From JASLEW01 sp035544875 (lineage in GTDB: Bacteria; Acidobacteriota; Thermoanaerobaculia; Multivoradales; UBA5704): a stretch of DNA of 64,000 nucleotides. Position 1 is the first letter of the stretch; each line of letters opens with the position of its first letter. Position numbers and translations under genes: made by a program. This document shows positions 1 through 8,674 of this stretch, one piece after another. The notes below the pieces were generated by a model, which saw only the letters and a list, made by a program, of their open reading frames with translations, made no database searches and was not told the origin of the DNA. The DNA lies in contig DASZZP010000031.1 in the NCBI GenBank assembly GCA_035544875.1, positions 124,001-188,000 of the forward strand, given 5' to 3'.

Positions 1-2
1 AG

Positions 3-137
3 CTGGTCGGGCGCTGCCGCGCGGCCGGCCTCGAGATCGTGTCGCTGTGGGGCGGCTACGACCGCCGGCCCTGGCGGCGCGGCCACTCGCAGCGCCTCAT
101 CGTCGAGGCACGGCGGCGGACCGACTGGCTCGCCTGA
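3..137 (+). CDS. C-terminal end of a SAM-dependent methyltransferase (partial)
   Basis: The window opens inside this gene; only the last 44 codons are present, in the frame beginning at base 3 and ending with TGA at 135-137. The tail reads LEIVSLWGGYDRRPWRRGHS and then RLIVEARR. This matches the closing strands of class I SAM methyltransferases (a conserved 'GGYD.RP' followed by 'S.R.IVEA'). The catalytic and SAM-binding parts lie outside the window, so the substrate cannot be named. The codons are GC-rich at third positions like the neighbouring genes. The next 211 bases, up to the pseudouridine synthase gene, show no convincing gene. Confidence 0.55.
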   Translation: MVGRCRAAGLEIVSLWGGYDRRPWRRGHSQRLIVEARRRTDWLA

Positions 138-348
138 TCGGCACAGCCCGCCAAGCCTACCCCCATTTCGACCAGAGACTCAGCATCACCGTTTCGTCCT
201 TGCGGGTGCACCAAAAGGCCCTTCGTACCAGAACTCCCGACCGCAAGTAGGTGGAATTCGGGCGCGCCGGTCGACACTGCCATTCCAGCGGAACAGATCG
301 CTGACTGCAAGTGACACTCGCCACCTCCTGGCGCGCGGCGGCTGGAGC

Positions 349-1437
349 TCAGGCGAGTCGGGAGCAGAGCCCGGCCGCCCGGAACAGGACGAGGAGATCG
401 TCCGGCACCGGCGCCAATAGCTCGAGCGGCGCGCCGCTCACCGGATGGCGCAGCGCCAGCCGGTGGGCATGCAGGGCCTGGCGCGGGAAGTCGCGGCAGG
501 CTGCGGCAAGGGCCGGGTCCGCAAGCCCCTTGTAGCGCGGCGCGCCGTACAACGGGTCGCCCACCAGCGGCAGCGCCGCGGCACGCAGATGGACCCGGAT
601 CTGATGTGTTCGCCCGGTCACCAGGCGGCAGCGCAGCAGGCTTAGCGCCGTCTCGCGTCTGCCTGCGGCGCCCTGCTCGGCGCCCTGATCGCGCTCGGCT
701 GATCGAGCGCCTGGATTGCGCTCGCGCGCGGGCCGCCGCCCACCGCCCTCGCACAGCCGCTCGTAGAGCGTCACGGCGTCACGCCCCTCGATCCTCGATG
801 CCGTCATGCGGCGCCGGTCGGCGCCGTCGCGCGCGACCTTGAGCGCGATCCTTCCCTTGCAGAGCGGAGTCGTGCCGTAGACCAGGGCGAGGTAGTCCTT
901 CTCGATCGCTCGCCGCCGCAAGGCGCGGGCGAGGCCGGAGTGCGCCGCGCCGCTCTTGGCGACCAGCACCACGCCGGAGGTGCCGCGGTCGAGCCGGTTC
1001 ACCAACCCGGGGCGCGCCGCCTCCGCTCCCCAGCTCTGCGCACGCCAGAGCAGGGCGTTGATCAGGGTGCCTGCGCGGTGGCCGGGAGCCGGGTGGACCA
1101 CCATCCCGGCCGGTTTGTCCACCGCCAGCAGGTGCTCGTCCTCGTAGAGGACCGAGAGCGCGATCTCCTCGGGCGCCGGCCGCGGGCGCGGCTCGCGCGA
1201 GAGGCCGGCGAGGGCAATCTCCACCCGGTCGCCCGCCGCCAGGCACCGGGCCGGACGGACGGCCGCCATTCCGTTGACGCGCACGCGTCCGGCGGCGATC
1301 CAGCCCTGCAGGCGGCTGCGCGAGGCGCCGGGGAGGTCGGCCAGGTGGCGCACCAGCACACGGTCGAGCCGCCGCCGCGCATCGCCGCGGTCGGCGCCGA
1401 AGACGCGGATCGCCGGCTTCAGGTTCTCCGCTTCCAT
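349..1437 (-). CDS. RluD-family 23S rRNA pseudouridine synthase
   Basis: This enzyme isomerises uridine to pseudouridine in RNA, most likely 23S rRNA. Residues about 20-90 form an S4-like RNA-binding domain, followed by the RluA/RluD catalytic domain. The catalytic aspartate is D150 in LVNRLDRGTSG; the family usually reads HRLD, so N replaces the preceding histidine here. The later RTHQIRVHL motif is intact. The protein has 362 residues, longer than usual because a charged, low-complexity stretch (about residues 231-262) is inserted before the RTHQIR strand. The start is the ATG before EAENLKPA. The family is certain; the exact target (RluD versus RluC/RluA) is not decidable from sequence. 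Confidence 0.9.
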   Translation of the reverse strand: MEAENLKPAIRVFGADRGDARRRLDRVLVRHLADLPGASRSRLQGWIAAGRVRVNGMAAVRPARCLAAGDRVEIALAGLSREPRPRPAPEEIALSVLYEDEHLLAVDKPAGMVVHPAPGHRAGTLINALLWRAQSWGAEAARPGLVNRLDRGTSGVVLVAKSGAAHSGLARALRRRAIEKDYLALVYGTTPLCKGRIALKVARDGADRRRMTASRIEGRDAVTLYERLCEGGGRRPARERNPGARSAERDQGAEQGAAGRRETALSLLRCRLVTGRTHQIRVHLRAAALPLVGDPLYGAPRYKGLADPALAAACRDFPRQALHAHRLALRHPVSGAPLELLAPVPDDLLVLFRAAGLCSRLA

Positions 1438-1468
1438 CGCGCCGCTAGCCTACCGCGGCTCGCCGATG

Positions 1469-4400
1469 CTAGGCAGCGCCGCGCCTGCGGCGGCGCAACG
1501 CGACGAGCGCGCCGCCCGCCAGGCCGGCAAAGAGCAGGGCCAGACCGACCGGATCGAGGGTCGGTATCTGGGCGAGGGCGATCTGGACGTTGGCCGTCGC
1601 GCTGGCGGTGTTGTTGGAGTTGACCGGATCGCTGGTCGCGGCGGTGACTACCCCCGTGTTCTTGAGCGGTCCGGCGATCAGCGGCGCGGTGACGGTGATC
1701 GACAGGGTTTCGGAGGCGCCGGCGGCGAGGCTGGCGAGGCTCCACAGGCCGGTGGCTGGATTGAACACTCCCGCGGAGGCCGTGAAGCTCGACGCCTGCA
1801 TCGTCGGGAAAGCCGGGAAGGTTTCGCTCATCTTGACGTTGAACGCCGGATCGGCCCCGAGGTTGCGCACTGTCAGGGTAAAGGTCACCGGCAAGCCGCC
1901 CTGGACGGCCGCCGCGCTCGCCACGTTGGCGAGCGCGAGGTCGGCCGAGCGCGGCGCCGAGACGATCACCTGGCTCTGGTTGTTGCCGGGCACCGGATCG
2001 AGCGGCGAACAGGCGCTCACCTGGGCGAGGTTGGGGATCGGATCGCTGGTCGTCACCGTGGCGGTGATGTGCAGCGTGGCGCTCGCTCCGTTCGCCAGCA
2101 CCCCAACCGTCCAGTCGCCACTGGCGATGTTGTAGGCGCCGAGGCTGTCGTCCGAAACGTAGGTGAGTCGCGGATCGAGCACGTCGTTGACCACCACACA
2201 CGTGGCGTCGTTGGGTCCGTTATTGGTGACCGCGATGGTGAAGACCACGTTCTGGCCAACGCTCGGGCTGGGCGGCGCCGCCGACTTGGTGACCGCCAGG
2301 TCGGCCGTCGGTTGCTTCCCAACCGCCACCACCTGCGCCGTCGTTCCCGCGGCGTTGTGGTGGTGCAGAAGAAGCGCGCCGAGCGAGTTGTTGGTGGTCA
2401 GGTTGACGGTATTGACGGTCATCCCTCCGATGGCCGCCCCGTTGAGGTCGGCGAACAGGATGCCGCCGCCCCAGTCGAGGCCGGGGTTGGCCGAGTCCCA
2501 GTTGAGCACAGCGACGCCGGGAGGCGCGACGTCGAGAGAGAAGGGGCCGCACAGCGGGTCGAAATTGGGGCAGGTCTGGACGAAGTAGATGAAGCTCGTG
2601 CCGGAAAGACCGAGGTCGGAGATCTTGGCGGTCAAGAACATCACGTTGTTGTCGAACGCCCGGGTGTCCAGGAACTGAGGGTCGATGACGTTCAAGGCGA
2701 AGAAGTTGGCGCTCACGTTGCCCTCGTCGTCGGCGACGAAAGAGCCGAAGGTGTCATCATTGCCGGCGCCGGTGAGGAATCCCAGGTTGCTGTTGAACAC
2801 GGTGCGCGCGTTGCTGAACGTCGGATCGGTGGGATCGGCGATGACGACGTTCCATACCACGTCGTTGGGCGACGACCAGGGTCCCCAGGCGCTGAGCCCG
2901 AAGAAGAGGTTCGTGCCATCGGTGGCCACGCCGACGTGCTGGATGTTGAACTGGAAGTTGGGCGCGAGGAAGCCGTTCTTCTGGTTGATGAACTGCAGCT
3001 CGAAGGGGGTGACCAGCGAGACCTCGTTGGTCGGGAAGCTGCCGGAGCAATTGGGACCGCTGAGCGTGCCGGTACAGACGCCGGTGCCCGAGAGCGCGAT
3101 CGAAGTGTCGCTCAGTCCGATCGGGCCGGTGCCCGCCATCGCCGAGACGGCGCGCGCCGGCGCGTAGAGCGGCAGCCGCATCTTGAGCTGCGAGCCCTGG
3201 CTGAAAGTGAGGTAGCCGCCCGCCTCCGTGAGCCAGAACCGGTCAAACCCGAGCGCCTGGGTGGCGGAGATGGTCGGGTCGATCGCATGGTCCATCGTCG
3301 CGGCATTGGCGTTGATCTGGACCGGGAAGGTGAGCGATTGCCCGGCCGGCACGGTCACCGAGGCTCCGGAGGGGAGCGAGAAGTTGACCCCCGGCGCCGC
3401 GTTGGTGACGTCGAAGGCGAGGTCATAGGAGGCGTCGGCCGCGCCATGGTTGACCAGGCGCACCGTCTTCTGATCGGTGAGCGTGCCGAGCACCTCGCGG
3501 TTGTCGAAGGAGACGGAGACCAGCCCGGCATCGTCGCCATTGAAGGCGGTCACCTGCGCCGGAGCCGAGATGGCGTCGTCGACCCGCCCGGCGCCGGTGC
3601 GGCCGACCCCGTAGCGCAGGCCGGCGCCGTTGGGCTGGGTGGTCAGGGAGTGGAGGGCGCCGTTCATCGCCTGCGCCTTGAGCTCCTCGACCGACCAGTC
3701 GGGATGGAGCTGGCGCAGCAGCGCCAGGGTGCCGGAGACGTGCGCGGTGGCCATCGAGGTGCCGGAGAGGATGAGGCGCTGGCCGCCGGGGAAGATGCCG
3801 GAGCCGTCGGTGGTCGGCAGGATGCATCCCGGCGCCGGCGTCCCCCCCTGGTCGCAGCTCATCCCGGTCAGCGTCGACTCGACCGATTCGCCGGGCGCCG
3901 CAATATCGGGTTTCAGACGGATCGGCGAGCCGATCTCGCGCGGCCCGCGCGAGGAGAAGAAGGCGAGCGTGTCGGCCGCGCTCGGCGGCACCGGCAGGGT
4001 GACGTTGACGCCCGGGAGGTCCGCCTTGATGGTCGCGCCGTCCGCCTGCGAGATCATGACCGAGGGGATCGTGGTCGCGCCGCTGCCGACCATCGTGATC
4101 AGACCGGGCTGATCGTTGGCCACCACGGCCGCGATCGCCCCGGCCGCTTGCACGTTCTGCACCTTGGTGACGAAGCTGCACGTGCCGCGGTCGACCAGCG
4201 CGATCTTGCCGTTGACGGCGGCGGCGTTGGTCAGGGCCGAGCAGGCGTCGTTGGGCGCCGCATAGACCACGTCGGCGGTCTGTCCGGACTGCACCGGGGC
4301 CGCGGGGGTGAAGAAGGACGGCGCCTCCGTGTAGTCGCCGGCGATCGCCGGCGGCGCGTTGACATGGAGCTGGAAGACCAGCACGCCCGGATCGACGCCG

Positions 4401-5617
4401 GCGGCAACCGAGATGGTCCGCCCCGAAGTCGCCGGGCTGCCGCTGATGAAGTAGACGTCGCCGTCGTTGCCGGCGGCGGCGACCACGATCACGCCGACCT
4501 GGGCGGCGTTGTCGGAGGCCTGCGCCGTGAGGTCGGAGGGGCCGCCATAAGATGAGGCGAGCGACATGTTGACGACGTCCAGGTGGTCGCTGAAGTCGCT
4601 GTCGCCATTGGGGTCGATCGCCCAGTCGATCGCCTGCGGAGTCAACGTGGTGCCGCCGCCGCAGCCGAAGACGCGGAGGGCATAGAGCAGCGCCCGGGGC
4701 GCCACGCCCGGGCCGATACGCAGCGAGCTGAACGGCGTCGTGGAAGTGTAGATGCCGGTGTAGGTCGCGCCCGCGGTCGTGACGCCGAAGCCGGCCGCCG
4801 TCCCCGCCACGTGCGAGCCGTGGCCGTTGCAGTCCATCGGGTTAGGGTCGGGCGACGGCGAGCTGAAGCCGTCGTAAGAATCGCCGGCAAAGTCGGTGCC
4901 TCCCACCACCTTGGCGGTCGGGAATTGCCCCGGCTGGACGGTCACCCGGTCGTTGTTCTGGTAGTCGGCGAGCAGGCCGCTGCCGCCGAAGTTGGGATGC
5001 TGGTAATCGATGCCGGTGTCGATGATGCCGATCCTGACTCCGTCGCCGGTCAGGAGCCGGCCCACCCCGGCTACCTCACCGCCCCAGAGCCGCGGCGCAT
5101 TGATGAACGGCACGCTGGTGATGTTGCTCGGGAACTCCTGGACGATCGGGCGCACCGCCTTGACGCCGGGGAGCTTGCGGATCGAGGCGAGCTGCTTGCT
5201 GTTGACCGACACCGCGATGCCGTTGAGCGCTCGCTGCACGCGGTAGATCTCGCGCGCGTTCAAGCCGGCGAGGGCGGCGGCGGCCTTGACCTGCGCCAGC
5301 TTGTTCCGCTGCACCGCGGCGGCGGTCAAGACCTTGGCGTTGTTGAGCGCCTGACCTGGCGGGACCGACCGGTCGGCGAGCGCCGCCGCCCACACCAGGG
5401 CCGCCGGCGGGCCGGCGAGCTCGACCAGCACCTGGACGTTGCCGCCAGTCTTGGGCGCCTTCTTCACGCTGACCCGGCCCGGCGGGAGGTGGAGAGGCTT
5501 GCCGGCTCGCCTGCCCGGGACGGGCGCCGCCCAGGCGCCGGGCGCCCCGGCGACCACGAGAGCGAGGGCGGCCCCGAGGAGCAAGCGGCGCGGGGCGGTG
5601 CGGGCACTGGACGACAT
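1469..5617 (-). CDS. Secreted subtilisin-like serine protease with PA and DUF11 domains and IPTL-CTERM sorting tail
   Basis: This is a very large (1382-residue) exported S8 peptidase. I chose the ATG at 5617 because a GGAGAGG ribosome-binding site precedes it and a signal peptide (RRLLLGAALALVVAGA) follows at once; an in-frame upstream ATG at 5698 lacks both. In order: a propeptide-inhibitor-like region (about 55-165), then the catalytic domain with D200 (GIIDTGID), H266 (NGHGSHVAG) and S621 (LSGTSMATAHV). A PA-type insert occupies about 440-545. A long beta-rich region and two DUF11 repeats (starting ADLAVTK and ADLALAN) follow. The C-terminus has the motif IPTL, one hydrophobic helix and an RRRRR stop, i.e. 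an IPTL-CTERM sorting signal. All triad residues are present, so it is probably active and surface-anchored or processed. Confidence 0.93.
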   Translation of the reverse strand: MSSSARTAPRRLLLGAALALVVAGAPGAWAAPVPGRRAGKPLHLPPGRVSVKKAPKTGGNVQVLVELAGPPAALVWAAALADRSVPPGQALNNAKVLTAAAVQRNKLAQVKAAAALAGLNAREIYRVQRALNGIAVSVNSKQLASIRKLPGVKAVRPIVQEFPSNITSVPFINAPRLWGGEVAGVGRLLTGDGVRIGIIDTGIDYQHPNFGGSGLLADYQNNDRVTVQPGQFPTAKVVGGTDFAGDSYDGFSSPSPDPNPMDCNGHGSHVAGTAAGFGVTTAGATYTGIYTSTTPFSSLRIGPGVAPRALLYALRVFGCGGGTTLTPQAIDWAIDPNGDSDFSDHLDVVNMSLASSYGGPSDLTAQASDNAAQVGVIVVAAAGNDGDVYFISGSPATSGRTISVAAGVDPGVLVFQLHVNAPPAIAGDYTEAPSFFTPAAPVQSGQTADVVYAAPNDACSALTNAAAVNGKIALVDRGTCSFVTKVQNVQAAGAIAAVVANDQPGLITMVGSGATTIPSVMISQADGATIKADLPGVNVTLPVPPSAADTLAFFSSRGPREIGSPIRLKPDIAAPGESVESTLTGMSCDQGGTPAPGCILPTTDGSGIFPGGQRLILSGTSMATAHVSGTLALLRQLHPDWSVEELKAQAMNGALHSLTTQPNGAGLRYGVGRTGAGRVDDAISAPAQVTAFNGDDAGLVSVSFDNREVLGTLTDQKTVRLVNHGAADASYDLAFDVTNAAPGVNFSLPSGASVTVPAGQSLTFPVQINANAATMDHAIDPTISATQALGFDRFWLTEAGGYLTFSQGSQLKMRLPLYAPARAVSAMAGTGPIGLSDTSIALSGTGVCTGTLSGPNCSGSFPTNEVSLVTPFELQFINQKNGFLAPNFQFNIQHVGVATDGTNLFFGLSAWGPWSSPNDVVWNVVIADPTDPTFSNARTVFNSNLGFLTGAGNDDTFGSFVADDEGNVSANFFALNVIDPQFLDTRAFDNNVMFLTAKISDLGLSGTSFIYFVQTCPNFDPLCGPFSLDVAPPGVAVLNWDSANPGLDWGGGILFADLNGAAIGGMTVNTVNLTTNNSLGALLLHHHNAAGTTAQVVAVGKQPTADLAVTKSAAPPSPSVGQNVVFTIAVTNNGPNDATCVVVNDVLDPRLTYVSDDSLGAYNIASGDWTVGVLANGASATLHITATVTTSDPIPNLAQVSACSPLDPVPGNNQSQVIVSAPRSADLALANVASAAAVQGGLPVTFTLTVRNLGADPAFNVKMSETFPAFPTMQASSFTASAGVFNPATGLWSLASLAAGASETLSITVTAPLIAGPLKNTGVVTAATSDPVNSNNTASATANVQIALAQIPTLDPVGLALLFAGLAGGALVALRRRRRGAA

Positions 5618-5825
5618 AGGTGCTACCTCTCCTTGCGGGTCAGGGTGGTCGAACTGCATCCCAGCCGAACCGCGACGAGCGGCCAGCGGCACCGACACGG
5701 GGGGCGGCAGCCCATGCCGCGATGAGGCCCGCTTTCGGATCTCGTGAAGCAGTGGTCCGCCATCCTATCCCCCGCCACACGGTTGTCAAGAAGCAGGGAA
5801 ACGACCGAAACGACCGACCCGGCGG

Positions 5826-6428
5826 CTATAGCCAGCCCTTGGTGCGAGCGATGCGGGCGGCTTCGGCGCGGTTGGCGGCGCCGAGCTTGCTGATCGCTTC
5901 GGAGAGGTAGTTGCGGACGGTGCCTTCGGAGAGGTGGAGCTCGGCGGCGAGGGCGGCTGTGGACATCCCCTCTTCGGCCAGGCGCAGCACCTGGCGCTCG
6001 CGGTCGGTGAGCGGGTCGGACTCGTCCCAGGCGGTGGCGGCGAGCTCGGGGTCGATGGCGCGCAGGCCGGCGTGGACGCGGCGCACCGCTTCGGCGAGGC
6101 GCTCGGCGGGTGAGTCCTTGAGCAGGTAGCCGGCGGCGCCGGCGTCCAAGGCGCGCCGCAGGTAGCCGCTGCGCGCGAAGGTGGTGACGATGACCACGCG
6201 CGCCGGGCTCGCGCCGCGCTTGAGCTCGGCTGCCAGCTCGAGCCCGGTCATGCCCGGCATCTCGATGTCGGTCAGCACCACGTCGGGATGCACCTCGGCG
6301 GCGAGGCGCAGCGCCTCCTTGCCGTCGCGGGCGCGCCCCACCACCTCGATGTCGGGCTCCAGCTCGAGCAGCGCCGCGAGCGCCCCGAGGACCATCGACT
6401 GGTCCTCGGCGAGCAGGACGCGGATCAA
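5826..6428 (-). CDS. NarL/DesR-type response regulator
   Basis: This 200-residue two-component response regulator has an N-terminal receiver with phospho-acceptor D54 (VVLTDIEMPG) and the ...YLLKDSP motif. Its C-terminal LuxR-type helix-turn-helix reads LTDRERQVLRLAEEG. Overall it closely resembles Bacillus DesR, including the conserved ending ARTKGW. The most likely start is TTG at 6428, which overlaps the stop of the kinase gene (TTGA). Longer in-frame extensions upstream are only the antisense frame of the kinase. It is co-transcribed with the kinase, and an ABC exporter lies just upstream in the same orientation. In related loci such pairs control the adjacent exporter; here that is inference. 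Confidence 0.92.
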   Translation of the reverse strand: MIRVLLAEDQSMVLGALAALLELEPDIEVVGRARDGKEALRLAAEVHPDVVLTDIEMPGMTGLELAAELKRGASPARVVIVTTFARSGYLRRALDAGAAGYLLKDSPAERLAEAVRRVHAGLRAIDPELAATAWDESDPLTDRERQVLRLAEEGMSTAALAAELHLSEGTVRNYLSEAISKLGAANRAEAARIARTKGWL

Positions 6429-7573
6429 CCGTGGCTCTCCGCGGAGGCGGCGGTCATGGCGGGCAGTGCCGCGCTGCCGGTCCGGCCGCCGCCGGCGGCG
6501 GGCGGCTCCGGCTTCCGCCGCGGCAGCGAAACGACCAGGCGGGTGCCACCGTCGCTGGCGCGCTCGAGGCGGCCGCCCAGCCCGGCGATGCGCTCGCGCA
6601 TGACGGCGAGGCCGGTGCCTTCGGCGCCGCCGCCGCGGCCGTCGTCCTGCACCTCGAGGCGGACCGCCGCCTCGTCCTGCTCCAGAGCGATGCGGCAGGT
6701 GCGCGCCCCCGCGTGGCGGATGACGTTGGTCACCGCCTCGCGCAGCGCCAGCGCGAGCGCCGCCTCCTGGGCGGGCGGCAGCTCGACCGGCATCATGAAG
6801 TACTCCGGGCGGACCGCCGCCGACTCGAGGGCCAGCCGCGCCCGCGCCAGCTCGGCGGAGAGGCCTTCGGAGCGGTAGCCGGCGACCGCGCTGCGCACCT
6901 CGCGCAGCGCCTCGCGCGAGATCCGCTCGACCTCGCCGATCTCGGCCGCCGCCCGGTCCGTGTCGATCCCCACCAGCTTGCGCGCCAGCTCGGCCTTGAG
7001 GGTGATCAGCGACAGGGTGTGGCCGAGCAGGTCGTGCAGGTCGCGCCCGATGCGCTCGCGCTCGGCGATGCGGACCAGGCGCTCGACTTCCTGGCGCGAG
7101 GCGGCGAGGCGGGCGTCGCCCCGCCACACCTCGGCGAAATGGATGTTGATGCCGCCGATCAGCAGCATGAAGACGGCCGCCGGGATCCAGAAGTAAGGCG
7201 GCAGCCGCAGCCCCCAGCTCTCGACGGCCAGGCAGGCGAGCAGCACCCCCAAGACCCGCACCGCAAGCCGTGCGCTGTCGACGCGCGACAACATCCCGGC
7301 GGCATAGATCATGAAGACGCTCGAGCCCGAGTTCCAGGGGGCGAAAACCGCGCCCAGGGCAAAGATCGCCGCCACCACCAGCAGCGCGCGCCAGCCGGAC
7401 AACCAATGGCCGAGGAAGTAGAGAACCAGAAAGGCGACCAGCACCGCGAAGGTGACCACCCAGAGCGCCGCCGAGGTCCGCCGCTGGAGAGGCTCGAAAA
7501 AGATGAAGAAGGCGTAGATCAGGAACGCATAGCGCGTCCAGCTCAAGTGCGGATCACGCGGCAGCAATCGCAT
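6425..7573 (-). CDS. DesK-like membrane sensor histidine kinase (HisKA_3)
   Basis: This is a 382-residue sensor kinase. Residues 1-150 contain about four to five hydrophobic membrane segments and no obvious extracellular domain, as in the membrane-fluidity sensor DesK. The dimerisation/phosphorylation motif ERERIGRDLHDLLGHTLSL carries the phospho-histidine H180. A HATPase_c domain follows, with an N-box (EAVTNVIRHA) and a G-rich lid (QDDGRGGGAEGTGLAVMRER). ATG 7573 is preferred over the adjacent TTG at 7576. It pairs with the downstream regulator by a 4-bp overlap. The signal is unknown; the DesK-like architecture suggests membrane state or an envelope-active compound. Confidence 0.9.
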   Translation of the reverse strand: MRLLPRDPHLSWTRYAFLIYAFFIFFEPLQRRTSAALWVVTFAVLVAFLVLYFLGHWLSGWRALLVVAAIFALGAVFAPWNSGSSVFMIYAAGMLSRVDSARLAVRVLGVLLACLAVESWGLRLPPYFWIPAAVFMLLIGGINIHFAEVWRGDARLAASRQEVERLVRIAERERIGRDLHDLLGHTLSLITLKAELARKLVGIDTDRAAAEIGEVERISREALREVRSAVAGYRSEGLSAELARARLALESAAVRPEYFMMPVELPPAQEAALALALREAVTNVIRHAGARTCRIALEQDEAAVRLEVQDDGRGGGAEGTGLAVMRERIAGLGGRLERASDGGTRLVVSLPRRKPEPPAAGGGRTGSAALPAMTAASAESHG

Positions 7574-7698
7574 CAAGTCTCAGCCCCCATTTGACCATAC
7601 CACCAGGAGCGACCCAGCCACTCCGGTTCCAGAGCAGGAAACATCAGGGGGGGAGCCTGCCCGTCCTGATGGGAGGTCGAGGTCCCTTCCCGCCGGTA

Positions 7699-7805
7699 GC
7701 GCCATCGGCAGGGCCTCACTCACTGCCGGTTCAGCCCCTCGGGAAGGCCCCCGTCCGCCAGCATCCAGAAGGGCTGGGCAGTGAGTGAGGCCCTGCCATT
7801 GGCGC
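7699..7805. repeat. Long inverted repeat (29-bp arms, 49-nt loop) between exporter and two-component genes
   Basis: The arms are 7699-7727 and 7777-7805. Their inner 21 bp are perfectly complementary (core GGCAGTGAGTGAGGCCCTG). The outer 8 bp carry two mismatches. The loop is 7728-7776. It sits in a 294-bp intergenic stretch that would lie between the ABC permease and the kinase on a minus-strand transcript. No T-run follows either arm, so it is not a typical intrinsic terminator. It could be an mRNA-stabilising or processing hairpin or a MITE-like element. No further gene is visible in 7574-7867. Confidence 0.75.
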
Positions 7806-7867
7806 GGCCCAAACAGTAACGGGGAATCCATCCGATCCCCCAGCACAATGCAGGCCGGGGGGACTCC

Positions 7868-8674
7868 CTACCCATAGGTCTTGCCCTCGTCGCGGCGGTA
7901 GCCGACCCAGGCGGCGAGGAGCGACAGCAGGGTGAAGCCAAGCAGAAAGCCGGCGCTCCTCCACGCCGGCTCGCCGTTGCTGGCGTGGAGCACGCCCAGG
8001 GCGAGCTGCGAGTAGTGATAGGCCGGGAGGTAGTGGGCGATCTGCCTGACGACCGGCGGCAGCAGGAAGAGCGGCATCCACATGCCCGAGCCGAAGGCCA
8101 TGGGGAGGGAGATCAGGTTGCAGATTGGCGCCGCCGAGTTGGGGCCCGCCCAGTATCCGATCGCCAGACCGAATGCCGAGAAGGGGAGCGACCCCAAGAC
8201 CAGCACGCCGGCGAGGGAGGCGAATGTCGACAGCGGCATCCGTACCCCGCCCGCGGTCAGGCCGAGCGCGAAGAGGGCGACGACGATCGCGGCGCCGAAC
8301 AGCAGGGCGCTCACCATCTTGCCGGCCATGTGGGCGAGCGGCGGCATCGGGGTGGCGCGCTTGAACAGCATCCAACCAAGTCCGCGCTCGGCGGCCACGC
8401 CCACGCCGAAGCCGAAGAGCGCCACGTTCATCACCCCGAAGGCGCCGTAGGTGGCGAGCAGATAGCGCGAGATGTCGAAGCTGCCGACCTCGTATTTCAT
8501 GGCGACGCCGAACAGCACGTAGAAGAACAACGGGAAGGCGAAAAGGGGGATGACGAAAGCCGGCAGCCGCAGCGCCCTGAGCATGTCGTACTTGGCCTCC
8601 AGGGCATAGATCCGTGGCAGGTTCCGCTTTGGCGGCAGCGACAGGTTGCCTACTGGGGTCGTCGTGGCGTTCAC
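7868..8674 (-). CDS. ABC-2 type exporter permease
   Basis: This 268-residue integral membrane protein has about six hydrophobic helices and the general ABC2_membrane layout: a soluble N-terminus, then FVIPLFAFPLFFYVLFG, with later helices including LALFALGL-like and LLGFTLLSLLAAWV segments. It has no ATPase motif of its own. It overlaps the end of the ATPase gene by ATGA, so the two are translated together as a half-transporter pair. The substrate is unknown; homologous DesKR-linked exporters are often labelled drug or lipid exporters. Its C-terminus is short and charged (RRDEGKTYG). Confidence 0.88.
   Translation of the reverse strand: MNATTTPVGNLSLPPKRNLPRIYALEAKYDMLRALRLPAFVIPLFAFPLFFYVLFGVAMKYEVGSFDISRYLLATYGAFGVMNVALFGFGVGVAAERGLGWMLFKRATPMPPLAHMAGKMVSALLFGAAIVVALFALGLTAGGVRMPLSTFASLAGVLVLGSLPFSAFGLAIGYWAGPNSAAPICNLISLPMAFGSGMWMPLFLLPPVVRQIAHYLPAYHYSQLALGVLHASNGEPAWRSAGFLLGFTLLSLLAAWVGYRRDEGKTYG

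Noticed and set aside
1274..4555. Plus-strand reading frame of 1093 codons across the subtilase gene
   Set aside because: It is the complement of the minus-strand subtilase frame in GC-rich DNA, Arg/Gly-rich and without any motif; the protease on the other strand has a full catalytic triad and signal peptide.
7746..7797. Intrinsic terminator at the 7.7-kb hairpin
   Set aside because: No T-run follows either arm; kept as an inverted repeat instead.
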